From contig JAGHSR010000042.1 of NCBI GenBank assembly GCA_018065765.1, positions 1 to 19,150 of the forward strand: DNA of 19,150 nucleotides, given 5' to 3'. Shown in pieces: positions 7,979 to 15,625 of the stretch (its first letter is position 1; every line of letters begins with the position of its first letter). This DNA is from Candidatus Colicola coprequi. Its GTDB lineage: Bacteria > Bacteroidota > Bacteroidia > Bacteroidales > Paludibacteraceae. The position numbers and the translations under genes are program-made. The notes beneath the pieces were generated by a model, which saw only the letters and a program-made list of their open reading frames with translations, searched no databases and had not been told where the DNA came from.

Positions 7979-8335
7979 CTATTTGAATAGGACTATGTCC
8001 GCAAACAACTCCTTAGCACGCTGATTAGTCTGCCGAAAACCATACACTGTGTCTTCCAAAAACTGAGGTAAAGCTTGTGCCAAATATGCAGTATCATCGT
8101 ACCGGATACCCAGTATATCTTCCATGAACGTAGGCATAAAACGCGCATACTCATCGTACAACACACGCACGTCTTCAGTGGCTGTGGCTGCATTCACATT
8201 CATCAGTGCCTCATCAAATCGGATGATCTCAACATGTTGTTGCTCCATCTCGTTGGGGAAATAGTTATGCTTAGTGCCACAAGCAACCAACAGCAACAAA
8301 CTATTCAAATATAATATGTATCGAATGGTTTTCAT
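7979..8335 (-). CDS. N-terminal fragment of the GldB-like lipoprotein
   Basis: This 118-codon frame begins 6 nt after the lolD-like stop. It opens with a lipoprotein signal peptide, lipobox LVAC with the lipidated cysteine at residue 19, so the product would be anchored in a membrane facing the periplasm. The body has the family pattern of a short acidic lead (IIRFDEALMNV) and helical segments ending RAKELFADIVLFK just before the premature TAG. Without a frame correction it would give a truncated lipoprotein lacking the conserved second half. Confidence 0.6.
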   Translation of the reverse strand: MKTIRYILYLNSLLLLVACGTKHNYFPNEMEQQHVEIIRFDEALMNVNAATATEDVRVLYDEYARFMPTFMEDILGIRYDDTAYLAQALPQFLEDTVYGFRQTNQRAKELFADIVLFK

Positions 8336-8341
8336 ATTCAG

Positions 8342-8992
8342 TTATTTAATCACTCCATCTGTTATCTCTAATACGCGGTCACAAATAGAAGCCAGTTCTT
8401 TGTCATGTGTTACGAGAATAATGGTATGACCAAATTTCTCTCGCATTTCCAGCAGCAAACGATGCAAATCGTTCTTGTTGCTTTCATCCAAGCTACCACT
8501 GGGTTCGTCGGCAAGAATCACACTTGGTGACATAAACATAGCTCGCGCTGCGGCCACACGCTGTTTTTCTCCTCCGGACAACTCGGAGGGCTTGTGTGCC
8601 ATACGCTCAGCCAAACCTAAGTCGGCAAGTAGTTTCTCGGCTCTTACTCTGCATTCTTCGCGTTTCATTCCGGCTATCAAACCCGGCATCATCACATTCT
8701 CCAATGCCGTAAACTCCGGCAATAATTGATGAAACTGAAAGATAAAGCCGATATGTCGGTTTCTAAAATTAGCCAAACATGTCTCGTCTAACCGAAACAC
8801 ATCCTGACCGTCTATCACAACTTGTCCTTTGTCCGGCTTATCCAGTGTTCCGATGATTTGAAGCAATGTTGTCATGCCAGCACCACTCTTGCCCACAATG
8901 GCTACGATGGAACCCTTTTCAACGTTCAGATTTACACCATTCAACACATGGAGCGAACCAAAACTTTTATGCAAATCTCTAATCTCAATCAT
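8342..8992 (-). CDS. lolD: LolD-like ABC transporter ATP-binding protein with altered Walker A
   Basis: This is a 216-residue ABC ATPase of the LolD/MacB type (FQFHQLLPEFTALENV, 85-100). LolD normally powers release of lipoproteins from the inner membrane with LolC/E. Signature LSGGEKQR (138-145), Walker B ILADEP (159-164), the Q-loop Gln86 and the switch His196 are intact. The Walker A, however, reads GKSGAGMTT (34-42): the lysine that binds ATP phosphates is Met40, codon ATG at 8873-8875, one base from AAG. Substituting this lysine normally abolishes ATP hydrolysis, so the protein is either inactive or the base is wrong. No permease gene is nearby; solitary lolD genes are common in Bacteroidota. 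It lies 6 nt after the S41 peptidase gene and just before gldB. Confidence 0.9.
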   Translation of the reverse strand: MIEIRDLHKSFGSLHVLNGVNLNVEKGSIVAIVGKSGAGMTTLLQIIGTLDKPDKGQVVIDGQDVFRLDETCLANFRNRHIGFIFQFHQLLPEFTALENVMMPGLIAGMKREECRVRAEKLLADLGLAERMAHKPSELSGGEKQRVAAARAMFMSPSVILADEPSGSLDESNKNDLHRLLLEMREKFGHTIILVTHDKELASICDRVLEITDGVIK

Positions 8993-8998
8993 ATGTTT

Positions 8999-9997
8999 TT
9001 AGTAAAAATAAATATATCTAACAGCAGCCATGATTACTTCGTCCATCTCAGTGGAAGAATTAGTGAGTTTAATATCCGGCTCTATACCAGGTTCGATGCT
9101 GACATAGGCACTATCCAACATTCTGATACTGGAAAAACGTACCATCCATCCGTTGGGAAGTTCATAACTGAGGGGCATTCCGCCACCACCTCCACTGGTA
9201 CCTCCCATGATGATAGCTTTGGGTGCATAACGCATTGCATTAACGAAGAAATTAGCAGCCGAATAGGTATGCCTATCACACAAAACAACTACAGGACGAA
9301 GCCATTTGCATTTCATCGCATCTGCCTCCACCACCATCTCCTTGAGTGGGGAGAAATCGTTGTGACCAGCTCCTGATTTGTGTTGCCAGTATCCAACCAC
9401 TTTATCTTCTTTGAAAAAAGCAGACGCTAATCGATAGGCATTCTCCATACTACCACCTCCGTTGTGACGAACATCCAGTATCAGCCCCTTACAATTCTTG
9501 AATGAAGAGAAAATATATGCCAAATTAGCAGAGGAAAAATTATTGGAGAACGAACCATAATAGATATACCCAACGTTCTCAAATATCGTATTATAGTACA
9601 TTCCACCTACCGAACGATAATCACGCAAATAGTTGGACTGTATTAGCCCCCAATTGTAGTCGTTAGGGTATCCTTCGTACCACTTAGAACTGCTGAACAC
9701 ATCAAAACCACTGTACAGATTGACGTGTCCGTCTTCCAGCAAATCAAGCATAGACGATAGGGTGTCAAACAATGCTATCTCATCGGTTGCTTTGAGTGCC
9801 TTAACCGCAGGAAGATACCTATCATAAACTTCATCCCAATCCACATGTTTATCTTCCACAAAACAGTATTTGGTGTCTATGGTCTTCCATAAAACATCAA
9901 AATTACCCACCGGAGTATTGTCCACAACATCTCCAAAATGATGAGTACAAGAAACAGCCAACAAAGGCAAAAGCAATATTTTTAGGCGTTGTAACAT
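8999..9997 (-). CDS. S41-family peptidase, lipoprotein
   Basis: This 332-residue protein has a lipoprotein signal peptide with lipobox AVSC, lipidated Cys17, so it should be anchored in the outer or inner membrane. A helical N-terminal part with LLEDGHVNLYS (86-96, His91) leads into the S41 core: GLILDVRHNGGG (171-182), then the nucleophile region DRHTYSAANFF (241-251) with Ser246, an oxyanion-type glycine run GGTSGGGGG (265-273), and GIEPDI (304-309). This matches tricorn/CtpA-like serine proteases, most of which trim C termini of exported proteins. No PDZ domain is apparent. The substrate is unknown. It sits 3 nt after the DUF3316-like gene, suggesting coexpression with envelope genes. Confidence 0.92.
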   Translation of the reverse strand: MLQRLKILLLPLLAVSCTHHFGDVVDNTPVGNFDVLWKTIDTKYCFVEDKHVDWDEVYDRYLPAVKALKATDEIALFDTLSSMLDLLEDGHVNLYSGFDVFSSSKWYEGYPNDYNWGLIQSNYLRDYRSVGGMYYNTIFENVGYIYYGSFSNNFSSANLAYIFSSFKNCKGLILDVRHNGGGSMENAYRLASAFFKEDKVVGYWQHKSGAGHNDFSPLKEMVVEADAMKCKWLRPVVVLCDRHTYSAANFFVNAMRYAPKAIIMGGTSGGGGGMPLSYELPNGWMVRFSSIRMLDSAYVSIEPGIEPDIKLTNSSTEMDEVIMAAVRYIYFY

Positions 9998-10000
9998 AGG

Positions 10001-10837
10001 TTAAAATTCAGTCAGATTATGATTTGGGCGCACACGATACCGGAAGCATGTTCCTATTGTAACATAGACCTGTTCGCGAGAGAACATAATATCCTTTCCA
10101 TAGCCCACGTATTCGTGTCCAACACCTACACGCCAAGTAGAGTGAGGGAATTGCAAGTCTAAGGTCAGATTATGACGAATAGTAATATGATTCCACATAC
10201 CAGAGCAACGCAAGTCTCCCGATATGTCGGAAGCAATCTCATAGTACGACTGCCAATAATCGGGAAGAAAATCTACCCCGATGAGATTAACTCGAGCCAA
10301 ATAGCGTAATCTGTAAGAGGTATGCTGTCCGTGAAAGCTATAGCTAACTCCTCCCATTGCCATAATGTCTGCAGCAAAATCCACAGAATAGGGTTTATTA
10401 ACGTTACTTCCATGCCGTTTAGGCATGCAGTCCAGTTCTACATAAGGCCCCAGCAGCACTTGCACACCGCAATCACGAAAAGACCAGGTATAGAATGTGC
10501 CCCATCCACCTTGCAATCCCACAGAATAGATGAGGTTGCTATACGTAGGATTGTAGGTCCATGCAAACTGCAGGTTCACGCTACCCAGATGTTGCCAATT
10601 GTCTAATTTGCCGGTCTTGCCTAAACGAGTGGATGTCCTATATGGTTGCCACCATTCGTTACCTAACCCTACTTTCATTCCGCGATAGAGTAGGGGAGAT
10701 AGATACTGATCTTGTTGCCACATTCCCCCATAATTAAGATGCAAAACACTCTCATGTTCCACATTCTCTGCATGGAGACAACATGTAGCACATAATGCAA
10801 TAAGCACAACCGATACTATGTGGCTTAAGGGTTTCAT
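10001..10837 (-). CDS. Predicted outer-membrane beta-barrel, DUF3316-like
   Basis: The protein has 278 residues from the ATG at 10835-10837, two bases after the tsaE stop; a GTG one codon earlier is the alternative. A Sec signal peptide ends near CLHAEN. The rest is rich in aromatic residues with alternating strand patterns (SYSFHGQHTSYRLRYLARV), and the chain ends in Phe, as outer-membrane barrels usually do. The segment FLPDYWQSYYEI strongly recalls the DUF3316 family of Bacteroidales, which has no known function. The family name is from memory of the pattern, so treat it as probable. Its position before two exported proteins supports an envelope role. Confidence 0.75.
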   Translation of the reverse strand: MKPLSHIVSVVLIALCATCCLHAENVEHESVLHLNYGGMWQQDQYLSPLLYRGMKVGLGNEWWQPYRTSTRLGKTGKLDNWQHLGSVNLQFAWTYNPTYSNLIYSVGLQGGWGTFYTWSFRDCGVQVLLGPYVELDCMPKRHGSNVNKPYSVDFAADIMAMGGVSYSFHGQHTSYRLRYLARVNLIGVDFLPDYWQSYYEIASDISGDLRCSGMWNHITIRHNLTLDLQFPHSTWRVGVGHEYVGYGKDIMFSREQVYVTIGTCFRYRVRPNHNLTEF

Positions 10838-10839
10838 CA

Positions 10840-11304
10840 CTAATCTTTTATTGTAAGTTCACGATCTCCATTCGCTAAAACCTTAATCTCCACATGTACT
10901 GTATCTTCCGGCAAGAGAGGTTCTAAAATATCCGGCCACTCAATGAAACATAAATTACCTGAATATAAATAATCCTCTGCTCCAAAGTCAATGGCCTCAC
11001 GAATATCTTTCAGACGATAGCAGTCAAAATGATACATCTCTTTTCCATAGTGAGAGTCGGTAGGCAAATCGTACACATTGACAATGGCAAACGTGGGACT
11101 ATTAACCACATCACTCGTACCGAGCTCTTGACAGAGTTGCTTGATGAAAGTGGTCTTACCTGCACCCATATCCCCATGGAATGCAAATACCTTCTTATCC
11201 TCCACAACGTCCAACACATGATGACATGCAACTTCATTTCCGCCATCATAGAGAGAAATAGCATTGTCAGAGTCGATTTTAATTGTGTATTTGTACATGT
11301 TCAT
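10840..11304 (-). CDS. tsaE: tRNA threonylcarbamoyladenosine biosynthesis ATPase TsaE
   Basis: This 154-residue protein matches TsaE (YjeE) in length and motifs: Walker A GDMGAGKT (44-51), switch NSPTFAI (68-74), HFDCYRL (92-98) and the C-terminal CFIEWPDI (119-126). TsaE works with TsaD and TsaB to make the t6A modification at position 37 of tRNAs that read ANN codons; its ATPase activity resets the complex. TsaB, TsaC and TsaD are not in the window. The start MNMYKY is the first ATG, 16 nt after uvrC, and the stop TAG lies 2 nt from the next gene's ATG. Confidence 0.96.
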   Translation of the reverse strand: MNMYKYTIKIDSDNAISLYDGGNEVACHHVLDVVEDKKVFAFHGDMGAGKTTFIKQLCQELGTSDVVNSPTFAIVNVYDLPTDSHYGKEMYHFDCYRLKDIREAIDFGAEDYLYSGNLCFIEWPDILEPLLPEDTVHVEIKVLANGDRELTIKD

Positions 11305-11320
11305 TAAAAATATTGAATTC

Positions 11321-13147
11321 TCAGCGAGATAAATCGTTATTAAAATAGCGATAAACTATTGAACCATAATGTTTTCCAACCGCATCAATCAGTTCGTCCA
11401 AAGTGGCTGAACTAATTCGTGAGATAGAATGGAATGTAGTGAGTAATTTTTGTTTTGTAACAGACCCAACTCCTTGTATTTCATCCAGTTGACTACGTGT
11501 TTGCGCTTTCGCACGAGTTGATTTATGGTACGTAATAGCAAAACGATGCACTTCATCTTGTATTTGAACCAAAAACCGGAAAACTTCATCCGTCACTTTC
11601 AAACTAAGCTCTTGTGGAGGGAAACCAAAAAGCAAAGTGTTGGTTCTATGGTGAGCATCTTTTTTGAGTCCAGCTATGGGGATATTTAGTTGCAACTGGT
11701 GTTGCACTACCTCACGAATAGCATTCATTTGTGCCTCACCGCCATCTGCTATGATAAGATTTGGGAAATCTCCGTTTTCATCGATAATATCCTGATACCG
11801 ACGTCGCACAATTTCACGCATGGACGCATAGTCATCGGCGGAATTATCATGTTGTATCTTAAAACGTTTGTAGTCTGATTTGGATGGTTTGGCTTTCTTA
11901 AAAACCACACAGGCAGCCACAGCGTTGTTTCCTTGAATATGTGAATTGTCAAAACTATCGATGAAAACGGGTAAATCTTTCAACTGCAGCAGCCGTTGTA
12001 AACCTGTCAAAACACGCATCATTCGCTGGTTAGGATTGAGTTTATCGCTCTGTTTCAGTCGATCCATGCGATACTGACGAACATTCTGCATAGCCAAATC
12101 AAGCAAATGTTTCTTATCACCGGAAACAGCTATATTAAAGTGTAATTTTTCGTCGATTACATCGGGTAAAAATGGAACAAGCACTTCTTGTGTATCACTG
12201 CCTATTTGCTGTCGAAGTTCAGCCATAGCGTGTGCCAACAATTCTTCACGAGGTTCCTCCACCTGTTTGTGATATTCGATAGTTTGTCCCTGAACAATAC
12301 TTCCATTGTGGACATGCAGCACCGACACATACACATTTTGATCCTGTTCCTCGTAACCGAATACATCTAAGTTTTTTACCGATGAATTGGTGATAATCGT
12401 CTTGCTGCAAAACTTATGAATATGCTCGAGTTTTTCCTTGATTTCAGCCGCTTTTTCATAATGCATTTGTGCTGCTTCGGACTGCATTTGGGTTTGCAAC
12501 TGACGTGCCACATCCATAGCGTCACCACGAATAATCTTTTTGGCAGCAGCAATGTACGCAGCGTATTCACTTTCACTCACGCATTTCTCACAGACTCCGC
12601 AGCAGGTTTTGAGGTGATATTTCAGACAAGCCTTATACTTGCCCGCATTCACACCTGCTGTAGTCATCGCTGTATTGCAGGTACGGATAGGATAGATGTG
12701 ATGTATCAACTCCAACACCAAGTCCACTGTGTTTCCATAACTATATGGACCATAGTAGTCCCCAACATCTTTGATGATTTTGCGGGTTTTGTATATACGA
12801 GGAAAATCCTCACGCGTGATACAAATAGAGGGATAACTCTTGCCGTCCTTCAGTAGGATATTGTAGTGTGGTTGATACTGTTTGATGAGGTTGTTTTCCA
12901 GCAAAAACGCATCCTGCTCTGAGTTGACCACTACATATTTGATATCCGCTATGTTTTTGACCAACTGGCGTGTCTTGAGCCACTCATGTTCTTTTTGAAA
13001 ATAACTACTGACGCGACGTTTCAGATTTTTGGCTTTACCCACATATATAACTTCACCGGAAACATTGAAATACTGGTAAACACCAGGCTCTTCCGGCAGT
13101 TGCTGAAGGATAGTCTTAATATGTTCGCTGGTGGCAGACACAGACAA
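11321..13147 (-). CDS. uvrC: Excinuclease ABC subunit C (UvrC), TTG start
   Basis: This is a complete 608-residue UvrC. The GIY-YIG nuclease that makes the 3' incision spans about 17-95 (GVYQYF, VIYVGKAKNLKRR). A cysteine-rich motif CLKYHLKTCCGVC (174-186) and a UVR motif around 226-245 follow. The RNase H-like nuclease for the 5' incision keeps Asp400 (SFDNSH), Asp468 (IIADGGEAQ) and His541 (ITYHK). Tandem helix-hairpin-helix motifs close the protein. With UvrAB it performs nucleotide excision repair. There is no ATG near the expected N terminus: the frame offers TTG (13145-13147) or, two codons later, GTG. TTG places the start at the length seen in relatives, 31 nt after apt. Confidence 0.96.
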   Translation of the reverse strand: MSVSATSEHIKTILQQLPEEPGVYQYFNVSGEVIYVGKAKNLKRRVSSYFQKEHEWLKTRQLVKNIADIKYVVVNSEQDAFLLENNLIKQYQPHYNILLKDGKSYPSICITREDFPRIYKTRKIIKDVGDYYGPYSYGNTVDLVLELIHHIYPIRTCNTAMTTAGVNAGKYKACLKYHLKTCCGVCEKCVSESEYAAYIAAAKKIIRGDAMDVARQLQTQMQSEAAQMHYEKAAEIKEKLEHIHKFCSKTIITNSSVKNLDVFGYEEQDQNVYVSVLHVHNGSIVQGQTIEYHKQVEEPREELLAHAMAELRQQIGSDTQEVLVPFLPDVIDEKLHFNIAVSGDKKHLLDLAMQNVRQYRMDRLKQSDKLNPNQRMMRVLTGLQRLLQLKDLPVFIDSFDNSHIQGNNAVAACVVFKKAKPSKSDYKRFKIQHDNSADDYASMREIVRRRYQDIIDENGDFPNLIIADGGEAQMNAIREVVQHQLQLNIPIAGLKKDAHHRTNTLLFGFPPQELSLKVTDEVFRFLVQIQDEVHRFAITYHKSTRAKAQTRSQLDEIQGVGSVTKQKLLTTFHSISRISSATLDELIDAVGKHYGSIVYRYFNNDLSR

Positions 13148-13178
13148 TAAATAGGGTATTGTTGATAGTAAGGGGGTA

Positions 13179-13703
13179 TCAATAGTGAATCAGCGTTGTC
13201 ACCTCCACATCGTCACCCAGTTCCTTGCGTCCATTCAGGAAATCCAATTCGATGAGACAATTAACATACACTTTCTTAACTCCACATTTGCGTACCAGTT
13301 CGATGGCAGCTTTCATCGTGCCACCGGTGGCTAACAAATCGTCATGCAAGAGAACCACATCGTCCGGACTGAGTGCATCCTTATGCAACTGAACCGTGTC
13401 GGTTCCATACTCTTTGTTGTACGATACAGAAATCACTTCAGCGGGTAGTTTGCCGGGCTTACGTTCAGGAACAAAACCTGCACCCAGTTCCATAGCCACC
13501 GCAGGTCCTATGATAAATCCGCGCGACTCAAGACCGACCACTTGAGTAATACCCTTGTCCCTGTACAATTTAACCACTTCATCACGCATCCAACGCAAAC
13601 ACTGAGGGTGTTTGAGTGCAGTGGTAATATCCTTAAACTGAATACCTTTTTGTGGAAAATCAGGGATATTGCGGATCATCCCTTTAACTTGTTGTACTGT
13701 CAT
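13179..13703 (-). CDS. apt: Adenine phosphoribosyltransferase
   Basis: At 174 residues this is the standard Apt length. FPQKGIQFKDIT (16-27) and ESRGFIIG (59-66) are characteristic of Apt, and the PRPP-binding loop reads VVLLHDDLLATGGT (116-129) with both aspartates and the TGG present. The cytoplasmic enzyme converts adenine and PRPP to AMP, the purine salvage step. It starts 47 nt after mnmG, and that gap is largely taken up by a parS-type palindrome rather than a visible promoter, so it is probably read through from mnmG. Confidence 0.97.
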   Translation of the reverse strand: MTVQQVKGMIRNIPDFPQKGIQFKDITTALKHPQCLRWMRDEVVKLYRDKGITQVVGLESRGFIIGPAVAMELGAGFVPERKPGKLPAEVISVSYNKEYGTDTVQLHKDALSPDDVVLLHDDLLATGGTMKAAIELVRKCGVKKVYVNCLIELDFLNGRKELGDDVEVTTLIHY

Positions 13704-13724
13704 ATTAGTATGAATTTATATTTA

Positions 13725-13740
13725 TGTTCCACGTGGAACA
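13725..13740. promoter_or_regulatory. parS: parS-type centromere site (ParB-binding palindrome)
   Basis: TGTTCCACGTGGAACA is a perfect 16-bp inverted repeat and fits the chromosomal parS consensus TGTTNCACGTGNAACA at every fixed position. ParB (Spo0J) binds such sites, loads as a CTP-dependent clamp and spreads to organise origin segregation with ParA and SMC. It lies in the non-coding 47 bp between the mnmG stop and the apt start. In many bacteria parS sites cluster near the origin, and gidA/mnmG is a frequent neighbour. The match is seen directly; function in this organism is inferred, and parA/parB are not in the window. Confidence 0.85.
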
Positions 13741-13750
13741 CTATCTATTT

Positions 13751-15625
13751 TTATCTACCCATCAACACCAGTAGTACACTGATATCATTGGGACTCACGC
13801 CCGGAATACGGCTAGCTTGACCGATGCTTTCGGGTTGAATACGTGTTAGTTTTTGTCGTGCTTCCGTGCTGAGAGATTGAATGGCGTTGTAGTCAAACTG
13901 ATGGGGGATACGGATGGAATCCAGACGTTGCAGTTTGTCTGCTGCAAGGCGTTCCCGATCGATATAGCCTTTGTATTTGATTTTGATTTCAGCCGACTCT
14001 ACTATCTCGGCTGCGCGGGTACCAAAACCGGAAATCAGTTCATTGAGTGCCGGAATGATAGTAGCAAGTTCAGATATTGATATTTCCGGCCGGGTAACCA
14101 AATCTGCTATCTTGCCTCCATGCTGTAGAGTGGGCAACAAGCGAGCTGTCATCCATGTATTGATATCCTGCAAACAGAAATTGGTTTGCTGCATCCATGC
14201 TATCAGTTGCTGTTCTCGGTCACGTTTTGTGGTATATAGATTATACCGATATGTATCTGCCAAACCTAAGTGGTATGCGCGTTCGGTGAGTCGTTCATCG
14301 GCATTGTCTTGACGCAGGAGAATACGGTACTCAGCACGGGAAGTAAACATACGGTACGGTTCGTCCACACCCTTGTTGACCAAATCATCTATCAACACAC
14401 CAATATAACTCTCATCCCGTGCCAATGTGAAGGGTGAACCGCCATGCACAGTTAGGTGAGCATTCACACCTGCGACCAATCCCTGACCGGCTGCTTCTTC
14501 GTAACCGGTTGTTCCGTTGATTTGACCGGCGAAGAATAAGTTTTTGATCAGTTTGGTTTCCAGAGTATGGTACAATTGGGTTGGGTCAAAAAAATCGTAC
14601 TCTATAGCATATCCGGGGCGGTACATGACCACATTTTCCAATCCTTTGACTGTCTTGAGTGCTGCTAATTGCACCTGCCAAGGCAGGGAGGAGGAGAAGC
14701 CGTTGACATAGTACTCATAGGAATCTACACCTTCGGGTTCGAGGAATAACTGATGTTGGTCTTTGTCAGCAAAAGTGATGATTTTGGTTTCTATACTGGG
14801 ACAATATCGTGGTCCGATACTCTTGATCTGACCATTATAGAGTGGTGAATCGGGCAAGCCTTTTCGCAATTCATCGTGTGTAGATGGATTGGTGTAGGTA
14901 ATCCAACAACTCATCTGCTTGAGTTGACGATGTACTGTATCCAAATAGGAGAACTGATACTCATCACTATCACCAGGTTGCTCTGTCAGTTGTGCAAAAT
15001 CGATGCTTCGTTTGTCTATTCGTGCCGGTGTGCCTGTTTTCATGCGATCGGAACGAAAACCTAATCCCACCAATTGCTCTGTTAGTCCGTAGCTGGCAGG
15101 TTCACTCGTTCGACCTCCTTGTATTTGTGCTCGTCCGAAATGTAGCAAACCATTAAGAAACGTGCCGTTAGTCAGCACAACTGCTTGGGCGTGCATCTCT
15201 ACACCCAATAGTGTTTTCACGCCACATACAATGCCATCATGAACTATCAGTTCGGTCACCACATCCTGCCATATCTGTAGGTTATCGGTGGAGGAAAGTA
15301 CTTGCACCCACTCTTCGATGAAGCGTTTTCTATCGCTTTGGCTACGAGGACTCCACATAGCAGGACCCTTGGAGCGGTTGAGCATACGAAACTGTATGGC
15401 AGAGCGATCGGTCACTATACCCATCTGTCCACCTAAAGCATCTATCTCTCTGACTATCTGTCCTTTGGCTATTCCTCCTACGGCAGGATTGCAACTCATC
15501 TGACCGATTTTGTTCATATCCATTGTGATGAGAAGCGTCTTACTTCCCATACGTGCCGCAGCATGTGCAGCTTCGTTTCCGGCATGACCGGCACCTACTA
15601 CTATGACATCGTATCTAAAATCCAT
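13751..15625 (-). CDS. mnmG: tRNA uridine-5-carboxymethylaminomethyl modification enzyme MnmG (GidA)
   Basis: This is a 624-residue FAD enzyme of full length. The dinucleotide-binding motif is GAGHAGNEAA (11-20). MSCNPAVGGIAKGQIVREID follows at 43-62, with the conserved cysteine 45. YCPSIETKI, NGTTGYEEAAGQG and YRMFTSRAEYRILLRQDNAD are all present, and the helical C-terminal domain that binds MnmE contains KYKGYIDRE and ends in PNDISVLLVLMGR. MnmEG installs the 5-carboxymethylaminomethyl (or aminomethyl) group on the wobble uridine of certain tRNAs. The ATG at 15623-15625 shares its first base with the yraN TGA (TGATG), indicating coupled translation. A TTG one codon upstream is a less likely start. 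Confidence 0.98.
   Translation of the reverse strand: MDFRYDVIVVGAGHAGNEAAHAAARMGSKTLLITMDMNKIGQMSCNPAVGGIAKGQIVREIDALGGQMGIVTDRSAIQFRMLNRSKGPAMWSPRSQSDRKRFIEEWVQVLSSTDNLQIWQDVVTELIVHDGIVCGVKTLLGVEMHAQAVVLTNGTFLNGLLHFGRAQIQGGRTSEPASYGLTEQLVGLGFRSDRMKTGTPARIDKRSIDFAQLTEQPGDSDEYQFSYLDTVHRQLKQMSCWITYTNPSTHDELRKGLPDSPLYNGQIKSIGPRYCPSIETKIITFADKDQHQLFLEPEGVDSYEYYVNGFSSSLPWQVQLAALKTVKGLENVVMYRPGYAIEYDFFDPTQLYHTLETKLIKNLFFAGQINGTTGYEEAAGQGLVAGVNAHLTVHGGSPFTLARDESYIGVLIDDLVNKGVDEPYRMFTSRAEYRILLRQDNADERLTERAYHLGLADTYRYNLYTTKRDREQQLIAWMQQTNFCLQDINTWMTARLLPTLQHGGKIADLVTRPEISISELATIIPALNELISGFGTRAAEIVESAEIKIKYKGYIDRERLAADKLQRLDSIRIPHQFDYNAIQSLSTEARQKLTRIQPESIGQASRIPGVSPNDISVLLVLMGR

Larger units (their letters stand above)
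7326..8335 (-). pseudogene. gldB: gldB-like gliding-motility lipoprotein gene, interrupted by a one-base frameshift
   Basis: Two adjacent frames together make one GldB-family protein of about 336 residues, the normal family length. The N-terminal frame ends at a TAG (7979-7981) after ADIVLFK. The continuation IDLDGAFTRVHYLYPDW is intact one frame away. Adding a single A to the AAA run at 7982-7984 restores FKIDLDGAF and the full protein. GldB was defined as essential for gliding and type IX secretion in Flavobacterium, but relatives are widespread in Bacteroidota that do not glide. The stop is either a real inactivating indel or a homopolymer error. The site has no X-XXY-YYZ slippery heptamer, so programmed frameshifting is unlikely. 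It sits between lolD-like and sufS. Confidence 0.82.

Noticed and set aside
7979..7990. Programmed -1 frameshifting in the gldB-like gene
   Set aside because: The local sequence CTATTCAAATAG has no X-XXY-YYZ slippery heptamer, and re-pairing of the AAA codon one base back would give CAA. A missing base is simpler.
8822..9376. 184-codon + strand frame opposite the LolD-like and S41 genes
   Set aside because: It crosses the junction of two well-supported minus-strand genes and its translation shows no recognisable motif.
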